Of a stretch of 64,000 nt of DNA, positions 35,297-46,810 are shown in pieces. Below the pieces are notes generated by a model. It had not been told where the DNA came from and searched no databases. It saw only the letters and a program-made list of their open reading frames with translations. The stretch covers positions 62,001 through 126,000 of the forward strand of contig JABCPU010000165.1 of NCBI GenBank assembly GCA_016800925.1, written 5' to 3'. Positions within the stretch are counted from its first letter, which is position 1. Every line of letters begins with the position of its first letter. Source of the stretch: Suillus spraguei. Its lineage: Eukaryota; Basidiomycota; Agaricomycetes; Boletales; Suillaceae. The translations under genes and the position numbers were made by a program.

Positions 35297-37460
35297 ATGA
35301 TCAAGCGAGCATTCGATGGCAATGGGGAGTCTCCATTAACAAAAAAACAAAAAAGGTCAGTCAATTCTACTCGCACCCTTGTTCAACTGGCTCATGTATT
35401 GTTTCTAGTGATTTTGTGAGTCTACCCGGAGATGATCTAATCGCGCAGAAACGGGCAGAGATTGCGGCAAAGGTTGCCGCGATGAAAGGCAATGTACCAG
35501 GTGAGCAAACCCACTAGTCAAAACAGACAATCCCTGACCAGCTCCAGGCGCACCACTTAAGAATACCGAAGACCTTGCTCGCAAGGTTGCAGAAGCTAAG
35601 CGCCGCGTGGCAGAAGCACAGACAAAGCTTGCTGTCAAGGACAACCCATACATGGTGAGTGTCCTTAATATCTGACAAAACTCACTTCTAAATCATACAT
35701 CTAGTCGGTGCCTCAAACGGGTAAGAAGAATAAACCGGTCGAACCAGCTCAGCAAGGCGCTGGTCTGAAGATGACCGCCCATCCCCTTCTCCTTGACACC
35801 GCTCCCGTTGCACCTCAGTCGAAGAAGGATCGATATAAACCCATGCAACCAAAGTTTGCTTCCATCAAGGTGCGTATGATATCCCTACGCATGCCGTTGA
35901 AGCTGACGCCGTTCCAAGGCAAACATTCGAAATGCGCCAACGCCTCCCCCAGCGCCAACCCCAGTCCCCGTCGTCGAAGTGAAAGCCAACCCTTACGCTT
36001 CCAGCTCGACCGCAGCGAAGGACAGTGGTTTCGAAGGCGCTCCAAAGGAACGTCATGGTCGCACCTTCCGGTTCAATCCCCAAGGCAAGTATCAACAACT
36101 TGCCGAACAAATGCGTCAGGAAGCACAGCTTGAGGCGCTCAAGCAACGTATTGCCGAGAGTGCGCGCAAAGCTGGTCTTGATTCAGAGTTCGAGACTCTC
36201 GAGAAGAACATCAAGGTACATTCATGCTCGATCATTCAGTTTATCCCTGACTTTGGCTACTAGCGTGAACCTCCCCCAACAGTGGAATGGTGGGACGCAG
36301 CTCTACTGCCAAACAAGACCTATGATGATCTTTATCTTGGATTTTCACACCTCAACATCCGAACTCAGGATTCGCCAGTCACGCTGTACGTTCAGCACCC
36401 TATTCCCATCCCAGCTCCAATGGAAGAAAATAAAATTGGCTTGAAACCCCTTATGTTGACCAAAAAGGCGCGTATATATCTTGTATGGGTGTATACAATC
36501 TGACATGACACTACAGGAGACAAAGAAGATGCGAAAGCAGCGCCGTCAAGCCGAACGTCAAGATAAACGCGATCGTGTCCGTATGGGTCTCATCCCGCCT
36601 GACCCACCCAAAGGCATGTCTCGCTACTTTAAACCTTTTCGACATCGCTGATGACTCATGTCACAGTCCGCCTGTCAAATCTCATGAAGGTTTTGACATC
36701 GGACGCAGTCCAAGACCCTACACGTGTCGAAGCCCGCGTGCGCAGAGAAGTCGCAATGAGAAAACACATGCACGAAAAGACCAATGCGGAACGTAAACTC
36801 ACAGATGAACAGCGCAGAGAGAAGATCGAGAATAAGAAATCCGAGCAGGAGAAGAAGGGTATTGTTGGGGCTGTTTTCAAGTGTGTACCCCCCGCTCATC
36901 ATTACTATCCAAGCTGACTTTGCTTTCAATCACCTCTTTACATTCACTTCTTTGTACACAGGGTCAAAACGCTTACAGACCCCTCCCACCGCTTCAAAGT
37001 CCGCAAAAACGCAGAACAACTCAACTTAACAGGCGTGTGCATTTTTAATCCGTCCTTTAGCATGGTATATGTCGAAGGCGCTTCCAAGTTTATACAGAAC
37101 TATAAGCGGTTGATGCTTCATCGTATTGCTTGGACCGAGGCTGCGCGTCCGCGTGGTGGGGAGGATGTAGTCCTAGATAACGCAAGCGAAGAAGGTGCAG
37201 AAACCAATGGCGCCACTTTCAATGATATTGCTGGTGCTGGAGGTCCTCGGATATCCGCAGAACCCGAAGAAGTAGTCTCCCTCGAAAACAATGCGTGTTA
37301 TCTCGTGTGGGAGGGTCAGCTTAGAGATCGGGCGTTTAATACGTTTAAGCCTAGGGGGTGTCCCACAGATGCAATGGCTAAGGAGGTGTTGGGGCAAAGG
37401 TTGGCGGGATATTGGGATCAGGCCAAAAATTGGAAGCCCGAAGAGGAGGAGTTGTTCTGA
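35297..37460 (+). CDS. PRP3: U4/U6 small nuclear ribonucleoprotein Prp3
   Basis: A core protein of the U4/U6-U5 tri-snRNP that binds the U4/U6 duplex in the nucleus and is needed for pre-mRNA splicing. The start is MIKRAFDGNGESPLTKKQK at 35297. The first intron ends at gtgag, about 35419, giving SLPGDDLIAQKRAEIAAKV. Landmarks are RKVAEAKRRVAEAQTKLA, RTFRFNPQGKYQQLAEQMR, EWWDAALLP, TKKETKKMRKQRRQAERQ, RVRMGLIPPDPPKVRLSNLM, NAERKLTDEQRREKIENKK and the C-terminal DUF1115-type domain (FNPSFSMVYVEGASKFIQNY, LVWEGQLRDRAF, YWDQAKNWKPEEEELF). Seven or so short introns are spliced in frame. I find no frame break. The protein is about 560 residues, a usual fungal length. Confidence 0.95.
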
Positions 37461-37644
37461 TTTGGAGTGTTTCTCGTACTTAGTTGCTTACTGGCGCATG
37501 GAATTAATATATTTATTTTCTTTAAATTTGACAGGCGTCTAAGTACCTTAACGTGCAATAACCTTAACCCTATTACAACACGTGTTTCTGGCGTCCTCCA
37601 TACCGTCTCTATTCGATTGCTCGTTGTATCCATCGTTGCTGGTG

Positions 37645-40600
37645 ATGGCGATGGCTGGTGTTAGTTCTACGCCATCATATACTGTCCAGGAAGCAACAAG
37701 GCAGTCAACGCAAGCCTGGCGTAATGATCTCACTAACCTCTTTCACCAGGCAAAGGATCGATTTGCAGATGTTGTTTGGGAACTTCACTCCGAAGATAAT
37801 GACGATGATCACGATGAGGTTTGGGGCCACAAAGGTAGTTATACCTAGAGTTCGCTCATCGCGTCTTTGCTAATAAAATTTAGCTATCGTGTATGCACGC
37901 GCCCCGCCTTCCTTCCAGCAACGCTACTTTCAATTCCGCCCCCCTCCCATTGCTTCCCCGACCCCCTACTCTACCAGTCCTTCCCCAGCGCCAGCGCAGT
38001 CTGCCATGTCATTGAGTCTCACTCTGGACTGTGCCCAGATATCTCGTTCTCCATCTCCGTACCGTTCATCATCCCCTTCACCCTCCACCAACCTCAACGC
38101 CGTCATGCGCATACCAGCTATCAGCAGCACAACACTGTTTTCCAACGAGTTGGAATATCTGTACACAGGCGAGGGACTTGGCGAGGCATTTGAATTTCTC
38201 TTTGATACCTCAGAGTCGCGCGAGCTTGTCGATGCAGATGAGAACCGCGTTGACAAGCTGCGCAAAGACCTCGTGTTTATGTGGCGATCTCGTCTCTATT
38301 CTGACGTGCGCATTGCCCTATCTGGCACCTTTTCCTCGACAAACCACGAACCAGCAACCGCTATTTTTTCTTCTCACCGCTTTATTCTCGTGTCCCGCTC
38401 CCCTTACTTTCACGCGCAACTCTTGAACTGGGCCCAGCCAGCGAAGCCCGGGGAACCAATCACAGTCACGCTCCCATCGCCTCCTTTTACCCCTGCTTCA
38501 CTCCACTTTACTCTGGGATACATCTACACGGGAACCCTCGTGTTCTCCCACCGGACGTACGACCTGGATACTGCGTTCGCAATCCTCAAGTCGGCGACCT
38601 ACTTATCTTTGGATGGGCTAGTCGCTGAAATACAGGCCCGGATCGTATACGAGATGATTCATGGGCTGTTTCATGCATCTCTCGAGTTCAACGAGTATGA
38701 ACGTATCACCGGTTCCAAGTGGGGTACGGGCGGGTGTCGGTGCCGACAGTGCGCCCGACGAGCACCGCGTGTACTCGAATTCGCACTTGCAGACGATGTC
38801 AAGAACACTTACTTGGAACGGGGTGCGCGACGAGCACTCGTTGGTCTATTCGGGGAAGGCTGGTGCATCTCTGAATTCGCGTCGCTTCCGCAGAAGATTC
38901 GAGAAAATCTGTTAAAGGGTCTGGCAAAGCGGACAACGCCGATGAACGTATTTCCCCTATTATTTGCCGCGCAGCACGCGATAAAGAAGCTTGACTCTAT
39001 CATTGATGCCTGGGCAGATACGTCGCGGGAGATGGTGCTACAGGCGCGGAAGGCGATTGATGAATGCCTTGTGAGTCAGAGTGCTGAGTGTTTTGAACAG
39101 GATGACTGGCTACAGGTCATGGAAGCAGATGGTGAGAGGTTTGATGATGGCGAAAGGGTTACCTGGGTGATGGAAGCGATTAAACGCGGAATGGTTGAGA
39201 AACACGCTGGAACAATGTATCAGGTGAGGATTGAGGTGAGGTCAATTATGAATGGTGTTAATACTTGAGCAGAGCCTTGTGAATATCCTCCTACGACCAC
39301 ACCCGACAGATGAAGACGCTGCCATGCTGTCTGCCACTTCGCACATCCGCGTACAAGTTGAGGACGCTCGTGCAGATCTCATTCGGTACATCCGAAAGCG
39401 TTGGATGGGCACGCGTCAGCAGGGTGGTTTCGATGGCCTCGAGGGCTGGGCCATCAAAGAGATCTCCCAGGGTACGTTTTATGTGCTTGTCTTATTCTCT
39501 GATGCCTAAAACTCGTCTGTATCTTTATCAGAACTAGAAGTCTCTGTTGAGGACCTCATATCACCCGCTCAGCCCTCGCACCTCCGGCGCACTGCTTTCC
39601 GCAAGTCATCTGCAACTGGAGATGCGGACTCTGATACACTTAGTGTCCATTCGTTGCGCGCGTCTGTGCTGAGCCGTAATATCAACAGTCCTCACAAACA
39701 TACCCGTGAGGCCACAACAACATCATCCGCGGCAAGTGTGCGCACCATCGGGCGTTCGTCTCCACGCAATGCTACGACTCCCAAGCTTAACGATATACGC
39801 CCTGACTCTAAGCTCACGCCTGACTCGCAGAGCATTACATCCGTACGATCGAGTACGACAGAGAAGGCTATGCAACGCAAGACACCCTCGCCTCGCATAG
39901 GCAATGTCAGTCCTACGCCAAACGGGACCAAGCCCGCGCTGAGTAAAATCATCACTTCTTATTCACCTTCTCCAAAACCCAAATCGATTGCGCCCTCGGT
40001 GCGTTCACGTGTTTCTACTGTGCGTTCCTCCGCAAGAGAGTCCACACTCCGTATTCCATCTTCTCCTCGCCCGAATTCGTGTTTGTCGAGTGCGATAAGC
40101 GATGCTACGTTCAGGACCGCTCCCTCCGAAATGATCACGCCTCGCTCAAGGAAGGCATCTGGAGGATCCACTATATCGAATGTGAGCGCAAAGACGGTAG
40201 GGACGAATAGAGGCACTCCTGTGAGAGAAAGATTGTCATCTACTGTATCCACTTCGACAACAACGACCACTGCCATTGCCACACGAACATCCGTTCGCCG
40301 CGGAACATCTGAATTTGCCAAGCTGACCCCCTCCAAGCGTACACCCGCCAAAACCACCACCCCCTCACAAAGAAAGCCACTCAGCAGAGTCATCGAGAAC
40401 CATTCTCAAAAATCACCTCGCATTACGCTTAGCGACCTCGACAAGGGTAAGGATCGCGAGACGATCAGCCTCAATGATGATACCAACTCTCCGACGCAAG
40501 ATGCAGCAGACTCTCCTCCCTCACTCACCCGCCGCGGGTCATCAGACACGATCACCACAAGCGTACGGACTCCCGAACAATCATCTGCCTCCCCGGAGGA

Positions 40601-41099
40601 GGCAAACATTTTAGTTCATCTTCGAGGTGCGACGCTTGATGTTGGCATTCCGTGTATAGTGTCATCAAAGCGCAAGCGTTTCAAGGCCTTTGCACGGTAC
40701 ATCGGCGAAGTCGAGGGCGAGCTCGGACCCTGGGTCGGTATCGAGGTACCACTGGAGGCCTGGGTTGGTGATCCCTCGGATGGCCGTCAGTGGAACGATG
40801 GGTCCTGGGGCGGCATCCGTTATTTCGATATCGGGAGTAATGGGTCAGAGTGGGAGTTTGGCGCAGACGATTACCAGACGCAGAGACGGCGGAAGATGGA
40901 CTGGATGAACGGATCAGGGAGGGATAATCGTGGACTAAAACGAGAAGGAGACCAGTTGACCATAGGCATGGACCGCACGAAGCGGATACGAAGCTCGTCG
41001 CCCGCAGCATCCGACCTGTCGACATCTGAGTCCAGGGGACTGTTTGTCCGACCACAGCAAGTCCTATACGTCGTAGACGCTGTCGGTGCTGACCTCTGA
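37645..41099 (+). CDS. BTB/POZ and CAP-Gly domain protein
   Basis: A predicted protein of 1098 residues in four exons (37645-37834, 37884-39223, 39273-39471, 39532-41099), summing to a whole number of codons. Residues about 190-330 form a BTB/POZ-like domain (RSRLYSDVRIALSGTFSS, SSHRFILVSRSPYFHAQLL, TLGYIYTGTLVFS, ILKSATYLSLDGL), continuing into a helical BACK-like region to about 500. Residues 560-930 are Ser/Thr/Arg-rich and probably disordered. Residues about 935-1015 look like a CAP-Gly domain (FARYIGEVEGELGPWVGIEV, NDGSWGGIRYF). BTB domains dimerise and often bind Cul3; CAP-Gly domains bind EB1/tubulin C-terminal tails. The combination suggests a microtubule-linked adaptor, which is inference. 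An upstream in-frame ATG was not found before 37645. Confidence 0.85.
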
Positions 41100-41388
41100 T
41101 GGAAAAGGATGAATGGGACAGTTGGTTTTCTTTTCTTTTCTGTAGGGGTTTTTTTTTGATACTACCGTGATTTGCTTTCAAGTCGTCATGTTTTGATTTT
41201 GCACTTTCACGTTACACACGATCCTTGCATTGGTATACCAGACAATCAAACCACTCTCGCGCTTCCCTTGCTCCTTTGCATACATTACTGATAACCATAT
41301 ACTAACTTTTTTTTACTGTCGGCAGATTATTGATTAGTATGGTAGGTATACGTGAGCACGTCAACTCGTGCTGGAAATGTTACAGCTA

Positions 41389-42788
41389 CTTTCATATCGA
41401 TAGACCAGATTTCATTTTGTTCCCCTCACCGCTTTTGTTTAGTTGTGGAGCTGTACACACAAAAGGGTCCCGCCTGTTACGATATTTGGGCGCGCGAAGT
41501 ATCCTAGAATGGCCACCTGTCCGACGCTCTGCCCGACACAATTGCAGTACTCTTGAGACTTGCCGCCATGACTGGAAACCGCCATCGAATCCCAGCAATA
41601 GGCGACCATGTTTGCTCGTATGAAATCTAGTAGCATAGGACGAGCTACTCACAAGCCACCGAACTGTTAACTGAGTTTTTCGGCTCTCTCGTCTCACAGG
41701 CTAAAGTGGACGTCCTCGTCTGCTCACAGCAGCAGATGCTTCAGTAAGTGAATCAAGCCTGCAGTGCAGAGGTAATAATTTCTTTAACTCCCTTACTAGT
41801 ATCAGTTGTCATGTATCGAGCGCACTCCAGACCTATTGCTGTAATATATGCTAGTCAGGCAATGGGTGTTGAAGTTTCTGAAGTCACCATTGAATGAACT
41901 ATGAAAAGACATGACTTCACAAATGTGTATGTAGTCTTTCACTAGTTGTATTTTATTCTGATTATCTCCTCTACTAGGTGTCCCATCTTTGCACAGACGC
42001 GCGAGAAGAAGTTGATAAAAGAAATGTCGAGGGGAAGCTGAAGTTGAATTTGACTGACACGTCCACAAATTACTCCAGTATTCAACGGAATCGAGACAGT
42101 GATACCTGAAACAGCTGGAGGATCAGATTCTCAAGTTTTAGATGACTATAATGACAAAAGTTATTCTCTCACTGACAGACCGCTGACTCGGAGCTGGAAC
42201 ACAAAAAGGATGACTCAAGATCTGCTGCGGTGGCATGTTTTCGACAACATGGATGAAGGAATGGGTGGGAAGCATATTAAACCAGTATCCAGCAAGCGCT
42301 GTTGAAGTATTCCTCGCTGCTCCTCTTCGTTAAGAGTAGAACTTTGAGAATAATTAGAATCAGACATGAGATTGTTGGGCATCCTGCACTTGACCAACAA
42401 GTCTTATATGTTTGTCCATCAGTGGGGGTGGACTTGGTCGGATCATCACTGAGACGGTTATTCAAAAGATGAGAAAGCTGTCATGCTAATGACCAGGCTG
42501 AGAGCATGGGGCCGAGTAACACTGAACTTGCACCACCATAAGGAATCAGCATGGTCAATTGTGAAGATAATAGTATAGCAGTATACATGGTAGCACAAGA
42601 TCGTCAATCAATAGTTGTATGCTACGAGAGGTGACAGACGCAGCTCGGTGACCGATAAGAGCAGGAAGCGACTTCGAGCTTCGCGCGCCCAAATATCGTA
42701 ACAAGCGAACCCTTTTGTTTGTACAGCTCCACAACTAAACAAAAGCGGTGAGGGGAACAAAATGAAATCTGGTCTATCGATATGAAAG
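41389..42788. repeat. 110-bp inverted repeat flanking 1.2 kb, transposon remnant
   Basis: CTTTCATATCGATAGACC...GCGCGAAG at 41389-41499 is repeated almost exactly as its reverse complement at 42679-42788 (a few differences). A third, more diverged relative lies at 15740-15825. The 1.2 kb between has no open frame of note, so it may be a non-autonomous element with long terminal repeats, or two copies of one repeat in opposite orientation. No target duplication was recognised. Just outside, 42826-42900 holds short direct repeats of the form cctgtagca. Confidence 0.65.
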
Positions 42789-43118
42789 GATTCCGTCATC
42801 AGGAAAACCACTGCCGACTGGTAGTAACTTGTAGCACAGCGCTTCTTTTGAATTAACCGGTAGCGACCTGTAGCATCCTGTAGCAACTTGTAACACCTGA
42901 AAGCACTAAAACATCCGTACTGGCTCCGAGACTTTCACATGTATCCGTAATTTTCGGTAAGTGATCATGATTAAGAGTTTGTCATAATCTCTGTAGTACG
43001 ATAAGATGATATCAGTGCCAATCGCTGTGACTGTTTGCCACTCAATCAATAGCTTTGCCAGGTGGAAATTTTGGGATTGAGCTGCTCTACTAAGCATTAA
43101 TAGTACAGGCGCAAGAAA

Positions 43119-46100
43119 CTACTGGTAACTGAGAATAGCATGAAAGGTCTCCTTATCTGCAAAATTATTCACATAAAATTCCCGCGCCAGCTGCAAACTA
43201 TTGTTGCAGTTCATGCTGGCTGATACCTGTTGACCGAACTTGGGAATTAGCTGGATAGCCTGGCGTACACTTTCCAGGGGTACTATGTCTCCCAGAGCAG
43301 TGTTGTTTGATCGAATATGACGGTGAACTAGAAACATATCAGTCACAGGCATGGGAGTGACAATGCGAACACCGTCGAAGGTGCTGACTTGTTACAATCG
43401 TACGTACCCCTATTCATTTCTCCTTGTTTCCTTTACTTGTATTACATAACATGACTCTGACTCATATGCTCAACACATCTGTACTATAGTTGCCTTCCTT
43501 CTTCGGATACGCATTTACGTTCTCACGTCTCTCTTGGTCCGTGCGCACATATTGACTTATTTAAGCACGCTGTATTACGCTTGTATACTTCACTTTAATC
43601 TTACTGGGTTTTACCTGGAATCTCCTTCGCTTAGGTCTCCAACCTAAGTTGTCTTGAATTGTCTCTAAGTCTAAGCACTCCTTAGTCTTAGTCTCTATTC
43701 TTGTAGAACCTCTTAGACTTGTCTCTGAGGCCGAACCCTTGATTGTACTCGGAATGCGTTCCTTGTACTTTCACCTTGTCCTCTTCTGGACATTGTAGAA
43801 ACTCCCAGCAGACTGTCTGTGTCTTTTCACTGTCGCTGGTGACACCACCCCAGTTCGTAACATGACTGAGGTTTGCGAAAAGTTGAAGAAATCAACATAG
43901 AGGAAAGGCTGGTTCAGATGGGGGGCTTCAGTAATAGGCTGAAGGATAGATTTGACTTGGACAACAGCATAACCTAGCATTCTGTGAAATCAAAGATACA
44001 AGTAAAAGGATTACACATATGTTCAGATGCTGCTAGTGAAAGCAGTTCACCACTTTCGTGAGCAATAAGGACAGTGTTTCCTCTTCCAAATGGCATGGAA
44101 GAGCTTGGTGCTAGTGCCTGCACGGTCTGAGCGGGACTAACAACACGGCTATCTTGAGTGGAGCACCGCTGCAGGCGGAAATTCTGCAAAACACGAAGGT
44201 GGTCAAAGGAAAGGGAGCAGTTAGGGGAACAGAATTGTCTTCCATTGTGCTCAAGGTAAGATCTACCAGAGATCAGATCACCCAGCACTGGATGGAGATC
44301 AGGAATGTGGAACATTTGAGACGTTTCTTCAATAGATAGGCAGGGATGATGTGGACGGCCAGTAAGCAAGATTGCAACAGAATCATCAGAGGAAATATGA
44401 GAATGATCTTTGATGAACAGTGAAATGACTGGTTTGCCGGAGCTGACACACTGCTCATCAGGCAGAACAGTAGAGATCCAGGTTGCTTCTGGATAGTAGA
44501 GAGCCATTGTGTTCGCTTCCCTAGACATTTCATATATTAAACTTGCCTGCTCTGACTTCAGAACTGCATAGAGCTGGAAGAATCATAGTTTTCCCTGTCG
44601 ATTGAGGAAGCAGCAGCACTGACCATGAAAATCCTTGTGGTTGGTCATGCGGTAAGGTCATTTCACATGGGTAATATGACAGCGCTCAGTGATATCACTG
44701 CTCCATTGATATGGTGCACCCATGGCGCGAGTACTCCGGACGACATGCTGCATCAACTCCAGTTTCGGGATCTGGAAGTGGGTAAGGGGACCGTTCTTGC
44801 CATGGCGACCACCAGCTGTGATGATAGAATCTTTATAGTGATGAAACTCACATAAGGCCTCAGCTAACAAGTGTAAGGTTTCGTCATAGAGGAAGAGATT
44901 TTGAGCTTGGAATATAAATTCTGTAATAGCGCATAGTGCGCATGCAACGTCATTGGGGACAGCACTGACAATCACAGCAGGAAGGAGCTTCCCGAGGTCT
45001 CGATGATCTCGACCACTGAGCTGCTTCAGTGTAGATACACCATTTGCCCAATGGCACACACCTACACAAGGTTGAAGAATGGATAGCCCACAATCGAGTT
45101 CCGCTCCCCCCATGATGTTTATAGACCAAGTAATAGGGTGGTCAAAGAAAAACTTACGCCATTGATGAAGGGCATCTGGGGTCAAAAAGTGGGATGGGCA
45201 TGCATCGCCCCAATCCATCCAGTATGGCTCAACTACGCCATTCAGATGCAGCACCTGACATGCCTTATAGAAGGATGCAATGTCACAAGGGTCAGAAATA
45301 GTGCAGGCCTTTTCGATAGCGTTAAGAGTGTGAGAACAAGTTCGAGGAGAGTGTGAAAGAGCGTCCCCAAATTGTGCAGAGACAGTGAGGGAAATTGGTG
45401 AGTGCTTTGAGGCAGTACATGCAATGAGGAGTTGCTCAGGGTAGTCAGCTATCCAGGCAATCAAAGGAGTATGAATTATGCGCAGATCACCTCTTGGGTC
45501 TGACATGATGCAGCCATCACTAGCAGCAATCTTCAAATTATGCATGACAATTGAGATCGCGAAATGATAGACTCGCACAGATAGAATTGCATGGACGGGC
45601 GGTGAGACGTCGAGAAACTTAGGTATCGGGAGGTAAGCGATCAAAGCAAATGCATGTGATGTTGCTTTCATATGAACACCTGCATGAATATTAGCAAGCG
45701 AAATCAACAGGGGATGCATCTCTTTGTTTCTGGTCCCGATCATTAGAGGTGTCTTGTCTGAAGCACCAATTACACCAACAAATGAATGGCCTGGAGGAAG
45801 CTTATCCTGACAACCATCGTTAATACAGTGAGTATTCAGCATCGATAGGTACCGCCTACCTGTATCTCCCATGCATGATCAGTGCTCATGAACTCTCCAT
45901 AAACTTGCTGTCTATCCAGACCTTCAAATTCTCGGTATGGCTGAAAGTCCATACAAGGTGTAAAGACTGGGTTGGCAAAAAGATGTTTAACAACGTCCAG
46001 ACCATCCCTCCAATATAGCATCAGTGGCGCTTTCGTCTTATAGGAACCGACCTTGATTTGCTGGTGGTACCATCAAGGAACCTCAGGTAATGCTTCAATC

Positions 46101-46564
46101 CAAGCTTGCAGATCTTTAGACATATTGAAAGAGGGTGGATTATTCTTCATCTATATTTATCATTAATATACTTGTTCAAGAATGTTGATAGGTAACTTAC
46201 ATGCTCAAGGCGGAAAAAGGTATTAATTTCCTTCTGCAATAATCCCCCCCGAAAGCCAGCATGCCAGGTCAAACTCAGATTTTGATGCAAAAGGATAATG
46301 AATGTTTTCCGTATTATGGATAGTAGCATATTCATTGTCATCCATTCGGTGAAGAAGATTTTTCACACTGGGTCTGACAATTGGTGTATTGGGATGATAT
46401 TCCCTCATCATGCCAGGACGTGGACCTGCAGAGGGATTGACAGATACGAGGGGGGCATCACATACTGAGCTGACCGCAAGGCATTCAGCATGCAGCATTG
46501 TGAGTTCTTCAACATCATCCAGGGGATCAAAGTTTTTATCATATTCCCCATAGACTAGGTGCAT
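43119..46564 (-). pseudogene. Plavaka-type (CACTA-related) transposase, LTR-split
   Basis: A large transposase of the Plavaka group common in Agaricomycetes. On the minus strand from 46564 the order is HYPFASKSEFDLACWL; QKEINTFFRLEH; then, after an intron, YKTKAPLMLYWRDGLDVVKHLF and YGEFMSTDHAWEIQ. Next come GHSFVGVIGASDKTPL, HPLLISLANIHAGVHMK, LDCGLSILQPCVGVCHW, LKQLSGRDHRDLGKLLP and IPKLELMQHVVRSTRAMGA with SDITERCHI. The C-terminal domain (HHPCLSIEETSQMFHIPDL, FLYVDFFNFSQTSV, then MFLVHRHIRSNN) ends at 43119. These match the layout of Plavaka/DUF6830 proteins as I know them. A solo LTR at 43390-43862 interrupts the last exon. Taking out the LTR and one copy of its 5-bp duplication leaves the frame open, so the coding sequence was whole before that insertion. 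Terminal repeats of the element were not identified. Confidence 0.7.
43390..43862 (+). mobile_element. Solo LTR (family A), 473 bp, in the Plavaka gene
   Basis: Begins TGTTACAATCG and ends GTTCGTAACA, with perfect 5-bp duplication TGACT (43385-43389 and 43863-43867). It is the same family as 6720-7155, lying in the opposite orientation and about 37 bases longer. A tatttaagcac motif at about 43558-43568 could be a TATA-like element. No internal retrotransposon genes are present. Confidence 0.93.
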
Positions 46565-46810
46565 GGTGAGCTTCAGTTGCTGTTTGGGTGAGAATACGTA
46601 CCATTTCTCTCTATTTCTTGGTCCTCATATAGTGGTTGTCACCATATATCAAGGGTTCCTTCATGACTTGTACAATTAGTTCAGAGCTCACCAAGTGCCA
46701 GCTGCCTTGCCAGAGATACTTCATTTCATATGAGCATTGGCCCGCTGATTGCGGAGTATCGCTGGAATTAGCAAATTTTCGACAAACTCAACTCACTGTG
46801 TGAGTTTCCC

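Noticed and set aside
34926..35297. A 123-codon minus-strand open frame between the PDK-family kinase and Prp3
   Set aside because: It has no domain, overlaps the Prp3 promoter and start, and its residue make-up is not protein-like.
38031..40393. Long open frames on both strands inside the BTB/CAP-Gly gene
   Set aside because: They are shadows of GC-rich coding exons; the sense frame carries the recognisable domains.
43390..43862. A protein-coding region between the two parts of the Plavaka-type gene, or an intron
   Set aside because: The TG...CA ends, matching family member and 5-bp duplication show it is a solo LTR.
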